The notes beneath the pieces were generated by a model, which worked only from the letters and a program-made list of their open reading frames with translations, was not told the DNA's origin and did not search any database. A stretch of DNA of 46,154 nucleotides from an uncultured Flavobacteriales bacterium (GTDB lineage: Bacteria > Bacteroidota > Bacteroidia > Flavobacteriales > UBA1820): the NCBI GenBank assembly GCA_938023515.1, contig CALJDR010000025.1:1-46154 (forward strand), given 5' to 3'. The stretch's first letter is position 1. Every line of letters starts with the position of its first letter. The translations under genes were made by a program, and so were the position numbers. Positions 33,668-42,579 of this stretch are shown piece after piece.

Positions 33668-35713
33668 ATGAAAAATCCGTTACTTATTCCGGCCGCACTG
33701 GTTATGCTGGCCCTGGCCGGATGTTCCTCACAACCTAAATCCACCGCCGCCGGGCTGGACATGTCCGATATGGACACGACCGTTGCCCCCGGGGAGGATT
33801 TTTACCTGTATGCCTGCGGAGGTTGGATCAAGAACAATCCGCTGAAAGCCGAATACTCCCGTTTCGGTTCTTTCGACCAGTTGGCCGAGAACAACCGCGA
33901 GCAGCTTAAAACGCTCGTCGATTCCCTGGGCGCACAGAAGAACGAACCCGGTTCCGTTGCCCAGAAGATCGCGGACATCTACAACATGAAAATGGATTCC
34001 GTACGCCGCAACGAACTGGGCGCACAGCCCGTACAGGCTGACATCAAAGCCATCGAAGCGATCAAGGACAAGAAAGAACTCTCCGGTATGGTGGCCAAAA
34101 TGCGCCGCGACGGTGTCGGGACTTTCTTCGGCGTATACGTAGGGGCTGATGCCAAGAACAGCACGATGAACATTATCGACATCTACCAGAGCGGCACCAA
34201 TATGGGCGACCGCGACTATTACCTGGACAACGACGATAATACCAAACGCATCCAGGCCGCTTACCGCGAGTACATCCAGAAACTCTTCCTGTTGGCAGGA
34301 TTCGATTCGACCCGCGCCAAGAAAGCCGAAGAGGCCGTGATGAAGATCGAAACGGGCCTGGCCAAAGTGCAGTTCACCCGCGAACAGACCCGCGACCCGC
34401 AGGCCAACTACAACAAGATGAGCTTTGCCGAGTTCAAGAAGCTGTCCAACGCTTTCGATTGGGACGTGATCTTCGACGAGATGGGATTTGCTTCGGAGAA
34501 GGGGAAAGACCTCGTGGTAGACCAGGTACCTTTCATCAAGGGCATGGACAAAGTGGTTAAATCCGCTTCGATAGACGAGCTGAAAGATTATATGATCTTC
34601 AACCTGCTCGATGCTTCGACCGGAAGCCTTTCGGACGAATTCTCTACCGCCAGCTTCGATTTCTATGGAAAAACAATGGCCGGCCAGCAGGAGCAGCAGC
34701 CCCTGTGGAAGCGCGCCATCTCGACCATCAACGGAACGATGGGCGAGGCTCTGGGCGAAATGTACGTGCAGAAATACTTCCCCCCCCAGTCCAAAGAACG
34801 TATGCTCAAACTGGTAAGCAATCTGCAGACAGCCTTGGGAGAACATATCGACTCCCTGAAATGGATGGGTGACTCCACCAAGGCCAAGGCCCATGAAAAA
34901 CTGGCTTCCTTCCACGTGAAGATCGGCTATCCGGACAAATGGAAAGACTACTCCAAACTGGTGGTAGACACGACCCTTTCCTTCTATGACAACATGAAGG
35001 CCGTTTCGGAATTTTACTATCAGAAGATGCTGAACGAGAAACTGGGCAAGCCGGTCGACAAAGACGAATGGCTGATGAACCCCCAGACGGTCAACGCGTA
35101 TTACAATCCGACGACCAACGAGATCTGCTTCCCGGCCGCGATCCTGCAGCCTCCTTTCTTCTATCCGGAAGGTGACGACGCCATCAACTACGGCGGTATC
35201 GGCGTAGTGATCGGACATGAAATGACCCACGGTTTCGACGACCAGGGCCGTCAGTTCGACAAGGAAGGTAACCTCAACGACTGGTGGACTGCCGACGATG
35301 CCGAACAGTTCACCCAGCGCGCCGACAAACTGGCCGACCACTACTCGTCCAAGATCGTCCTCGATACGGTACATGCCAACGGCCGGTACACGCTGGGCGA
35401 GAACATCGCCGACCAAGGTGGTCTCCGTGTAGCTTACACCGCTTTCAAGAAAGCGGAAGCCGAAAATCCGTATACGGAAAAACTCGATGGATTTACCCCC
35501 GACCAGCGTTTCTACCTGGCATACGCCCGCCTGTGGGCCGGTAACATCCGTGACGAAGAGATCCTGCGCCTGACCAAAATCGACCCGCATTCGCTGGGCA
35601 ATCTACGCACCAACGCAGCCCTTCAGAACATCGATACGTTCTACGATGCATTCGGCATCAAGGAAGGGGACAAGATGTACCTCGCTCCCGAAGAGCGGAT
35701 CGTGATCTGGTAA
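33668..35713 (+). CDS. M13-family (PepO/neprilysin-like) metallopeptidase lipoprotein
   Basis: A zinc endopeptidase, lipid-anchored in the envelope, acting on oligopeptides. From the ATG at 33668 (681 residues) there is a signal peptide with lipobox LALAGC, the M13 N-terminal domain, then the zinc motif HEMTH (His517, Glu518, His521) in GHEMTHGFDDQG, and the third ligand Glu578 in GENIADQGG. The C-terminal CxxW is absent, ending in ERIVIW. The ATG at 33638 would add ten residues before the signal peptide and is less likely. Confidence 0.95.
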   Translation: MKNPLLIPAALVMLALAGCSSQPKSTAAGLDMSDMDTTVAPGEDFYLYACGGWIKNNPLKAEYSRFGSFDQLAENNREQLKTLVDSLGAQKNEPGSVAQKIADIYNMKMDSVRRNELGAQPVQADIKAIEAIKDKKELSGMVAKMRRDGVGTFFGVYVGADAKNSTMNIIDIYQSGTNMGDRDYYLDNDDNTKRIQAAYREYIQKLFLLAGFDSTRAKKAEEAVMKIETGLAKVQFTREQTRDPQANYNKMSFAEFKKLSNAFDWDVIFDEMGFASEKGKDLVVDQVPFIKGMDKVVKSASIDELKDYMIFNLLDASTGSLSDEFSTASFDFYGKTMAGQQEQQPLWKRAISTINGTMGEALGEMYVQKYFPPQSKERMLKLVSNLQTALGEHIDSLKWMGDSTKAKAHEKLASFHVKIGYPDKWKDYSKLVVDTTLSFYDNMKAVSEFYYQKMLNEKLGKPVDKDEWLMNPQTVNAYYNPTTNEICFPAAILQPPFFYPEGDDAINYGGIGVVIGHEMTHGFDDQGRQFDKEGNLNDWWTADDAEQFTQRADKLADHYSSKIVLDTVHANGRYTLGENIADQGGLRVAYTAFKKAEAENPYTEKLDGFTPDQRFYLAYARLWAGNIRDEEILRLTKIDPHSLGNLRTNAALQNIDTFYDAFGIKEGDKMYLAPEERIVIW

Positions 35714-35734
35714 TCCGGAACTATCCCGAAATAC

Positions 35735-35762
35735 ACAGGGGCGGCCAAATGGCCGCCCCTGT
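35735..35762. terminator. Bidirectional terminator between M13 peptidase and tsaB
   Basis: ACAGGGGCGGCC and its exact complement form a 12-bp stem with loop AAAT, followed by TTTT. It also closes the atp operon on the minus strand. Confidence 0.92.
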
Positions 35763-35783
35763 TTTATTTATATCTTTTAAAAG

Positions 35784-36464
35784 TCAGTCCTTTTTGACCG
35801 TCCCCACGAAATCTTTCAGGTAATAGGGTTCAAAATATGCCGTGTCCTCGTATTTTCCGGCCTCAAATGCCTGTCGTGCCTTCTCTCCCATAAAGCGGGC
35901 GGAAGGGAATACATCTTCCAGGAAAGAGAAATTGGCCGAAGCAAGCAACGGACGGCTCTTCTCCATTCCGTCACCGAAAAAGCAGGCCGTTTTCCCGGAA
36001 GAAGCCAGGGAAGAAAAACTGTCGGCCTCCATGATCTTGGCATTTACCGGTTCCACCGGAGCCAGCGACCGATCGTATACAGCCGTATAGACCTCCATCC
36101 GGCGGGCATCGAGCATCGGCACCAGGTAATGTGCATCCGTGCGGTCCATCGCCGCCATAGCCATGATCTCCAGCGTCCCGACCGATACCAGCGGTATATC
36201 CAGCGCATAGGCCAAACCTTTGGCCGAAGAGATACCGATACGCAGTCCGGTATAAGAACCCGGGCCTTTGCTTACAGCGATCCCGTCGAGGTTGCGCGGG
36301 GAGATTCCCTCCTGGGCGAGCACTTCGCCGATGAACAGGTGCAGTTTTTCACTATGGGAAAATCCCCCGTCATTCTGCTCCCGCAGGCCCGAAAGGGTAT
36401 TCCCGTCAAAAAGCGCCACGGAACAATTGGTCGTGGCGGTTTCGATACAAAGTATTTTGGACAT
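35784..36464 (-). CDS. tsaB: tRNA threonylcarbamoyladenosine biosynthesis protein TsaB
   Basis: Partner and scaffold for TsaD in making t6A on tRNAs. The 226-residue protein shows the ASKHA start ILCIETATTNCSVALF (4-19) and the KGPGSYTGLRIG signature (66-77) conserved in TsaB. It is the last gene of the atp run and its ATG overlaps the atpG stop (TAATG), which ties its translation to ATP synthase. Confidence 0.96.
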   Translation of the reverse strand: MSKILCIETATTNCSVALFDGNTLSGLREQNDGGFSHSEKLHLFIGEVLAQEGISPRNLDGIAVSKGPGSYTGLRIGISSAKGLAYALDIPLVSVGTLEIMAMAAMDRTDAHYLVPMLDARRMEVYTAVYDRSLAPVEPVNAKIMEADSFSSLASSGKTACFFGDGMEKSRPLLASANFSFLEDVFPSARFMGEKARQAFEAGKYEDTAYFEPYYLKDFVGTVKKD

Positions 36465-37333
36465 TATTTGCCGGATAAAGCTTCCGCTGCGCTGACGATC
36501 TCGATAATCTGGTTGGTGATCGATGCCTGGCGGGCATTGTTGTACTGAAGGGTAAGAAGTTCTTTAAGGGCCTTGGCATTGTCGGTCGCCTGGCTCATGG
36601 CCGTCATCCGGGCCCCGTGCTCCGACGCTACACTGTCGCGCAGGATCCGGAAGAATTGCAGGCGCAGGCTTTGCGGGAGCAACCCTTCGACGATGGATTT
36701 ACTGTCCGGTTCGAGGATGAAATCGGTATTGGATTCCTTTCCGCCGGTCTCGAGTACCAGGGGCAGGAATTCTTCGGACGTAAGTATCTGGGTGGCCGCA
36801 TTTTTAAAACGGTTGTACACGATCTGGACACGGTCGTAGGTCCCGGCCGCGAAATCGTCCATCATCTTTTGGGAGATCTCGGCCGAAGCGGCAAATGTCA
36901 GGTCGTCGAATATGTGGCTGTAATCGGCCACGATCGGGCAATACCGGGCCAATAGGTCCCGTCCTTTGGTGCCTATGGTCACGATATCTACGCTCTTTCC
37001 GGCAAATTGTTCGGCCAACTGATGGCGGGCAAACTTCACAACATTGGCATTAAACGCTCCGCAAAGCCCTTTGTTGGAAGTGACTACCACAAGCAGTATC
37101 TTCTTCTCCTCCCGGCGTACCACGGTATATGGGCTGTTCACGTCGTAACTGTCCAGCGACGCACTCACCTGAGCCAATATCTCCGATAAGGCCTCGGAAT
37201 AAGGCCTCATCTTCACGATCGCCGCGGAAGCATGCCGGAACTTGGAGGCCGAGACCATTTTCATGGCCTGGGTGATCTTCATGTTCGAACTCACCGAAGC
37301 GATGCGCAGTCGTATCTCTTTTAAATTTGCCAT
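36464..37333 (-). CDS. atpG: ATP synthase gamma subunit
   Basis: The central rotor shaft of F1. The 289-residue protein begins MANLKEIRLRIASVSSNMKI, has VVTSNKGLCGAFNANV near 85-100 and ends in the conserved coiled helix with NARQASITNQIIEIVSAAEAL. Normal length. It is separated from atpA by two lipoprotein genes, whereas in most operons gamma directly follows alpha. It overlaps tsaB. Confidence 0.97.
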   Translation of the reverse strand: MANLKEIRLRIASVSSNMKITQAMKMVSASKFRHASAAIVKMRPYSEALSEILAQVSASLDSYDVNSPYTVVRREEKKILLVVVTSNKGLCGAFNANVVKFARHQLAEQFAGKSVDIVTIGTKGRDLLARYCPIVADYSHIFDDLTFAASAEISQKMMDDFAAGTYDRVQIVYNRFKNAATQILTSEEFLPLVLETGGKESNTDFILEPDSKSIVEGLLPQSLRLQFFRILRDSVASEHGARMTAMSQATDNAKALKELLTLQYNNARQASITNQIIEIVSAAEALSGK

Positions 37334-37346
37334 TTTACTTTACTTT

Positions 37347-38429
37347 TTACAAGCTGTAACCATACACATACACCTGCTCGAAATCCAAGCGCCGGTCATA
37401 CGCATATATTTTTCCGTTAGGCTCGTCTATCAATACATTAGTCGCCTCTTTTTGGTCCAGGCCGTATTTTTTCACCGGGTTCATGTCCCAATCGTATACT
37501 TTGATCTCCAGGGCAACGACCTTGCGGGGATTGTCGGGGTCCGGTTTTTCATCCGGCACCCGGTCGTATTGGGTACGGACCAGATAGATATAATCATCCG
37601 ATACCGCAGCTAAATTTTCGGAGTAATTCCTCTTTTGGTTACTGAAATCAATGTTCTTCACCTTGTCATAGGTCAGGGGCTCTCCGAAAGATTTTTCCAG
37701 CAGGAACCGCCCGTCCTGTCCGATCCGGTAGACGAGCATGGCCCCGGTCTCGCTATACCAGGCCGCCATACGATCGCCACTTATACCTATCGAGGGCACA
37801 TTCCGCATGGTGCCGTATTTGGAAACCCCTCCGTCTGTGTTCACAATTTTGATCTCGCTTTTCGAAAAACACCGGATTGAATCCAGTTTTTTCAGGCTGT
37901 CCGTCAACTGACCGCCGAACAGGTAATATTCCCCGTCTTCAAAATTCAAATTCCCATATACCAGCAGCGTATCGCCGCACACTGTTCCGCTAAATATCCA
38001 ATCGCTGGATTTCGCCGGCATGGACACGGTCTTGCGCACTTCCGGCCCCGACAGATCGTACCGGCTGGATTTATGCCGGTTCGGTTCGAAAAGCCATAGG
38101 TCATTCCCCGGTTCGCTGGTATTCAGCAGATAAGCCGATGACAGGTCGTCCGGCCCTTCCCCGGTCACGAGTGACGAATCGACGAACTCCCAACCCGGCA
38201 GACGATAACGGAACAGCACCTTGGATGTTTTAGGACTGTATATAGCCGCATAGTCCTTACATAGCATTATGCGGTTCACTTCGAGTATTTCATCAATGGC
38301 CGTGCTGTCCGCGGCAAGCAATTCGCCTTCCGGGAAACCTTCGGCGTCTTTTTTCTGTGCAGCACCTCCGCATGCTCCCAAAGCAAGCAGAATAACAAGC
38401 GCGGCTACGGCAAGAGATATTCGTTTCAT
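37347..38429 (-). CDS. Beta-propeller lipoprotein inside the atp operon, copy 2
   Basis: A 360-residue lipoprotein with signal peptide MKRISLAVAALVILL, lipobox LGAC (Cys20), a Gly/Ala/Gln start, and a six-bladed propeller-like body. It shares with copy 1 (38453-39547) the ACGGA start, the AEGFP linker, TSKVLFRYRLPGW/TSKLIFRYKLPEW, GEGPDDL/GGGPDDL and the ending IYAYDRRLDFEQVY. It lies 13 bases before atpG and 23 after copy 1. Being lipid-anchored in the envelope, it has no obvious link to ATP synthase. Confidence 0.85.
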   Translation of the reverse strand: MKRISLAVAALVILLALGACGGAAQKKDAEGFPEGELLAADSTAIDEILEVNRIMLCKDYAAIYSPKTSKVLFRYRLPGWEFVDSSLVTGEGPDDLSSAYLLNTSEPGNDLWLFEPNRHKSSRYDLSGPEVRKTVSMPAKSSDWIFSGTVCGDTLLVYGNLNFEDGEYYLFGGQLTDSLKKLDSIRCFSKSEIKIVNTDGGVSKYGTMRNVPSIGISGDRMAAWYSETGAMLVYRIGQDGRFLLEKSFGEPLTYDKVKNIDFSNQKRNYSENLAAVSDDYIYLVRTQYDRVPDEKPDPDNPRKVVALEIKVYDWDMNPVKKYGLDQKEATNVLIDEPNGKIYAYDRRLDFEQVYVYGYSL

Positions 38430-38452
38430 GGCCTTGACGATCCTATGTATAG

Positions 38453-39547
38453 CTACAATTTATAATCGTACGTATACACCTGTTCAAAATCCAAACGCCG
38501 GTCGTATGCGTATATCTTTTTATGGGGTTCATCCACGAACACCCTGCTCGCCTCTTTTTTATCCAGTTCGAATTTCCGGACCGGCTTCATATCCCAGTCG
38601 TACACTTTTATCTCGTTCGTGACCACTACCGGCGGATTTTCCCGCGTAGCCTGGCTGAAAGGCTTATCATACGTGATCAACTGGAAATACAAGTATTTAT
38701 CCGTTACGGTGATCAGTTCCGGGCTCGGTTTTTCCCATTTGTAGCCCTTGACATCCACACTTTCTATCCGGGCATGGGAAAGGGTATCGCCAAACGTCTT
38801 TTCAAGGTTCATCTTGCCGTCTCCGTTCACCTTATATACCAGCAGGTTCTGGGTATCCCCGTACCAGACGGCCAGGCGGTCGCCCCAGGCTTTGAGGGCC
38901 GGTTTATTGTATGTACGGGTACTCATGTAGGTCATTTCTCCGTTCTGGGTAATCTGTACCGCCGATTTGGTGTAGCACAGCAACGAATCGGCCACCGTAA
39001 GGCTGTCGCCCAATACTGCCGAATAAAGATGCGTTTTCGACTCATCGGTAGACTGATCGTTCTCATCCTGTTTTTCGCTCACCAGAACCTTATCGCTCAG
39101 GACCTGACCGAAATAAACCCTGAATCGGGTGTCATTGGCTACCGTACGGAGTTTTTCCAGCTTGCCATCTTTCGTGCCGAATTTCATCAGGGCTTTCCGC
39201 ACGGGTTCGCTGAGCCAGAACGTACCGTCCGAGTTGTTGGTACCTTCCAGAAAACCGTACTGCAGGTCGTCCGGGCCCCCGCCTTTGACGAACGTACTGT
39301 CTGCAAACGTCCACTCCGGCAGTTTATACCGGAATATGAGTTTCGAGGTCTGCGGGCTGACAAGCACCATGTAATCCCCGTACACACCGCACCACGACGG
39401 CTGCAATACTTCGTTGATCGCGATGCTGTCCGCTGCGAGCGTTTCGGCCGGAGGGAATCCCTCGGCATCTTTTTGCGAAGCGCCGCCGCACGCTCCCAAC
39501 GCAAACGCGGTAACGAATGCGATTACGACGAATGATGATCTTTTCAT
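38453..39547 (-). CDS. Beta-propeller lipoprotein inside the atp operon, copy 1
   Basis: A 364-residue lipoprotein of the BF3164-like propeller group: signal peptide MKRSSFVVIAFVTAFAL, lipobox LGAC (Cys19), then the same architecture as copy 2, with which it shares blocks from start to end, indicating tandem duplication followed by divergence. It starts 30 bases after the atpA stop. Together the pair adds about 2.2 kb between atpA and atpG with no sign of a separate promoter. Function unknown. Confidence 0.85.
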   Translation of the reverse strand: MKRSSFVVIAFVTAFALGACGGASQKDAEGFPPAETLAADSIAINEVLQPSWCGVYGDYMVLVSPQTSKLIFRYKLPEWTFADSTFVKGGGPDDLQYGFLEGTNNSDGTFWLSEPVRKALMKFGTKDGKLEKLRTVANDTRFRVYFGQVLSDKVLVSEKQDENDQSTDESKTHLYSAVLGDSLTVADSLLCYTKSAVQITQNGEMTYMSTRTYNKPALKAWGDRLAVWYGDTQNLLVYKVNGDGKMNLEKTFGDTLSHARIESVDVKGYKWEKPSPELITVTDKYLYFQLITYDKPFSQATRENPPVVVTNEIKVYDWDMKPVRKFELDKKEASRVFVDEPHKKIYAYDRRLDFEQVYTYDYKL

Positions 39548-39577
39548 ACCCTTGTTTTTATAGATGATTCTTGCTTT

Positions 39578-41158
39578 TTACGAAGCCATATCCTCGGATA
39601 TCTGGGCGGCCGCTTTCTTCATCACTTCCTCTTCCTTTTCGGTCATTACGCCTTTGTGCAGGGTGGCCAGCATATCCTTGTGCCGGGTACGGAGCTCGGA
39701 CAGGTATTTGCCTTCCCATTCTATCACCTTTTCCACCGGGATGGTGCGGAGCAGGTTTTGGGTACCGGCATAGATGACGGCTATTTCTTCCTCCACAGGC
39801 ATCGGCGAATTCTTGCCCTGTTTGAGGAGCTCCACATTGCGGCGTCCTTTGTCTATCACGCTCTGGGTAGCGGCGTCGAGGTCGGAACCGAATTTGGCAA
39901 AAGCCTCCAGGTCGCGGTATTCGGCCTGGTCGGTACGCAACGGGCCGGCGATCTTCTTCATGGCTTTCAGCTGGGCATTACCTCCCACACGGGATACGGA
40001 AATACCGGCATTGATAGCCGGGCGGACACCCGCGTTGAACAGTTCGCTCTCCAGGAATATCTGGCCGTCGGTAATGGATATCACATTGGTCGGGATATAC
40101 GCGGCTACGTCACCGGCCTGCGTTTCAATGATCGGCAGGGCGGTAAGCGACCCCCCTCCTTTCACTTTGCCTTTCAGGGATTCGGGCAGGTCGTTCATCT
40201 GGGCGGCGATCGTGTCGTCCTGGATGACCTTGGCCGCACGCTCCAGCAGGCGGGAATGCAGGTAGAATATATCCCCCGGATAAGCCTCGCGTCCCGGCGG
40301 GCGGCGCAGCAGCAGCGACACTTCGCGGTAAGCCACAGCCTGCTTGGACAAGTCGTCATACACGATCAGGGCGGGCAGCCCGCGGTCGCGGAAATATTCG
40401 CCGATGGCGGCTCCGGCCATGGGCGCCAGATACTGCATGGCGGCAGGGTCGGAAGAGTTGGCAGCCACGATGATCGTATACTCCATCGCTCCGTTGTCCT
40501 CCAGCGTTTTGTACAACTGGGCTACGGTCGATGCTTTCTGTCCGCAGGCTACGTAGATACAGTAAACCGGATTTCCAGCCTCGAAGTTGCCGCGCTGATT
40601 GATGATGGTATCGATTGCAATGGTCGATTTTCCGGTCTGGCGGTCACCGATGATCAGCTCGCGCTGTCCGCGGCCTATCGGGATCATGGAGTCTATGGCC
40701 TTGATACCCGTCTGTAACGGTTCGGTCACGGGCTGGCGGAAAATAACGCCCGGCGCTTTGCGCTCGATGGGCATTTCCAACAATTCGCCGGTGATCTCGC
40801 CCTTTCCGTCGATGGGGTATCCCAGGGTATTGACCACGCGCCCGAGCATTCCGTCGCCCACCATGATGGACGACACGCGGCCCGTGCGGTAAGCCTTGTC
40901 CCCTTCGATGATATCGTCATAAGGGCCCATGAACACCACGCCCACACTCGACTGATCGAGGTTCAGGGCGATAGCCTCCGTTCCGTTCTCGAACCGGATG
41001 ATCTCCCCCAAACGCGCTTCACTAAGACCGTACACCTGGGCGATACCGTCGCCGATTTCCAATACGATACCTTCTTCCCGGGCTTTGATTTCTCCTCCTG
41101 CTTCCGCTAGCTCGTCTTTGAGTATTGCGGATACTTCCGCCGGATTGATACTTGCCAT
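39578..41158 (-). CDS. atpA: ATP synthase alpha subunit
   Basis: Non-catalytic nucleotide-binding subunit of F1. The 526-residue protein has the P-loop GDRQTGKST (171-179), the conserved ALPIIETQAGDVAAYIPTN block and PAINAGISVSRVGG. Length is normal. It follows atpH by 28 bases; the propeller lipoprotein pair begins 30 bases after it. Confidence 0.98.
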   Translation of the reverse strand: MASINPAEVSAILKDELAEAGGEIKAREEGIVLEIGDGIAQVYGLSEARLGEIIRFENGTEAIALNLDQSSVGVVFMGPYDDIIEGDKAYRTGRVSSIMVGDGMLGRVVNTLGYPIDGKGEITGELLEMPIERKAPGVIFRQPVTEPLQTGIKAIDSMIPIGRGQRELIIGDRQTGKSTIAIDTIINQRGNFEAGNPVYCIYVACGQKASTVAQLYKTLEDNGAMEYTIIVAANSSDPAAMQYLAPMAGAAIGEYFRDRGLPALIVYDDLSKQAVAYREVSLLLRRPPGREAYPGDIFYLHSRLLERAAKVIQDDTIAAQMNDLPESLKGKVKGGGSLTALPIIETQAGDVAAYIPTNVISITDGQIFLESELFNAGVRPAINAGISVSRVGGNAQLKAMKKIAGPLRTDQAEYRDLEAFAKFGSDLDAATQSVIDKGRRNVELLKQGKNSPMPVEEEIAVIYAGTQNLLRTIPVEKVIEWEGKYLSELRTRHKDMLATLHKGVMTEKEEEVMKKAAAQISEDMAS

Positions 41159-41186
41159 ATGATTATGTCGGTTTTATTTTTTTCGG

Positions 41187-41723
41187 TTACAAATATTTTT
41201 TCTTCAGTTCTTCGAGCCTTCCGCTCACGCTGGCATCCCACACCCGATCGCCGATCTTGACCCGAACCCCGCCGATAAGGCTTTGGTCCACTTCCCGTTT
41301 CAGGATGATCTCGCTGGCCGCCGTAGCTTCTTTCAGCCGGCGCACCAATTCGTCCGCCTGCGTATCGGTCAGGGGAACGGCCGAGGTGACCTCAGCATGG
41401 CGGATACCGCAGAGGTCTTCGTACAGCGCTTTCACCTGCCGCAATATCTCCGGCAGATAGATTGCCCGCCCCTTTTCGATCACAAAGACCGCCAATTTTT
41501 TGGCCTCGGAGGGAACGTCCTTGCCCATAGCCTGCCCGATAGCCTCCGCTTTCTTTTTGAAAGGCATCAGCGGGGACATGAGCACCGAAAGGGCTTCAGG
41601 TTGATTTTCCAGGAAAGCCAACGCTTTTTCCGCTCCTTCCACCGCCCGGTCCATATCGTCGCGCTCGCGGGCGAGTTCGAGATAGGCTTTTGCGTAACGT
41701 ATGGCTAACGTCGTGTCTTTCAT
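41187..41723 (-). CDS. atpH: ATP synthase delta subunit
   Basis: Peripheral-stalk subunit that caps F1. The 178-residue protein has the helical N-domain (IRYAKAYLELARERDD), and the C-terminal strand region EIILKREVDQSLIGGVRVKIGDRVWDASV typical of the family. It lies 12 bases after atpF in the operon. Confidence 0.95.
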   Translation of the reverse strand: MKDTTLAIRYAKAYLELARERDDMDRAVEGAEKALAFLENQPEALSVLMSPLMPFKKKAEAIGQAMGKDVPSEAKKLAVFVIEKGRAIYLPEILRQVKALYEDLCGIRHAEVTSAVPLTDTQADELVRRLKEATAASEIILKREVDQSLIGGVRVKIGDRVWDASVSGRLEELKKKYL

Positions 41724-41735
41724 TTGGGGGATCGT

Positions 41736-42227
41736 TTACAGGTTCACGTCCTTGATCGATTCCTCGATCGATTTTTGCTGCGCGGAGGCATCTTTCAATT
41801 CCTCGCCGAGTACTTTCTCGGCCAGGGCGATGGAAATGCCCGCGATATCTTTCTTCAGATCGTCCTTGGCGCGCTGTTTTTCGCGTTCTATCATCGTATT
41901 GGCGTCGTTGAGGATGACGGAGGCCTGCTGGCCCGCTTCCTGCCGCGCCAGTTCGATGATGCGTTCACGTTCGCTCTGGGCGCCGCCCAGAATCTCCTCC
42001 CGCTCCCTGCGGGCATCCTTGAGGATCTTCTGGCTCTCGGTCTGCACGCCGGCCAGTTCCTCGCGGGCCTGGCGCGCCTTGTCCAGAGATTCCGCGATAT
42101 TCTTGTCGCGGGCGTCGAGCATGGAAAGTATCGGCTTCCACGCGAATTTCGCCAATACAGCGAACGCGATGAGGAAGAACAACGAGTTCCATACGATCAG
42201 TCCCAGTCCTGGTAAAAGTAAATCCAT
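41736..42227 (-). CDS. atpF: ATP synthase subunit b
   Basis: Peripheral stalk of F0. 163 residues: one N-terminal membrane helix (GLIVWNSLFFLIAFAVLAKF), the expected WKPI turn, then a long charged helix to the end. It follows atpE after 103 bases that contain a strong stem-loop. Confidence 0.96.
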   Translation of the reverse strand: MDLLLPGLGLIVWNSLFFLIAFAVLAKFAWKPILSMLDARDKNIAESLDKARQAREELAGVQTESQKILKDARREREEILGGAQSERERIIELARQEAGQQASVILNDANTMIEREKQRAKDDLKKDIAGISIALAEKVLGEELKDASAQQKSIEESIKDVNL

Positions 42228-42281
42228 AACGGTTTCCTTTTTTATGTTTTATCCTTTTGGTAAACGTTCTTTTTTAGAAAT

Positions 42282-42321
42282 GTACCGCCGCGCCCGGAGC
42301 AACCCTCCGGGCGGGTGGTAC
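42282..42321 (-). promoter_or_regulatory. Stem-loop in the atpE-atpF intercistronic gap
   Basis: CGCCCGGAG (42291-42299) pairs exactly with CTCCGGGCG (42305-42313) over a five-base loop, and an outer GTACC/GGTAC pairing (42282-42286 with 42317-42321) extends the stem. It lies 10 bases after the atpE stop and no T-run follows, so an mRNA stabiliser or processing site fits better than a full terminator. Confidence 0.75.
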
Positions 42322-42330
42322 GGTCCCATT

Positions 42331-42540
42331 TTAAAGGCTCATCAGAGACACCACCACGCCGAACAGCGCAGTAGCCTCCACCAGGGCTGCGGTAAGCAGC
42401 ATGGCGGTCTGAATCTTGCTGGTAGCCTCGGGCTGGCGGGCGATACCTTCCACGGCGGAAGATCCGATCTTCCCGATACCGATACCGGCGCCGATGGCAC
42501 AAAGGCCTGCTCCGATGGCTGCAAATACTCCTGAGGTCAT
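42331..42540 (-). CDS. atpE: ATP synthase subunit c
   Basis: Proteolipid of the c-ring, 69 residues in two helices. The polar loop is ARQPE (34-38) and the ion-binding carboxylate is Glu55 in ALVEATALFG. The sodium signature (Gln in helix 1, Ser after the Glu) is missing: the helix-1 position is Ile and Ala follows Glu55, so proton coupling is expected. The gap after it holds the stem-loop at 42282-42321. Confidence 0.97.
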   Translation of the reverse strand: MTSGVFAAIGAGLCAIGAGIGIGKIGSSAVEGIARQPEATSKIQTAMLLTAALVEATALFGVVVSLMSL

Positions 42541-42579
42541 AATTAATACTTGTTTATGGTTAATAAAAACGTTTTCTTT

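Noticed and set aside
38464..38473. AATCGTACGT, matching the core of the inverted repeat at 995
   Set aside because: A single copy inside the coding end of a propeller gene with no inverted partner nearby, so chance is likely.
13564..39547. Three propeller lipoproteins treated as one mobile family
   Set aside because: No inverted repeats, target duplications or transposase accompany them; duplication is a simpler account.
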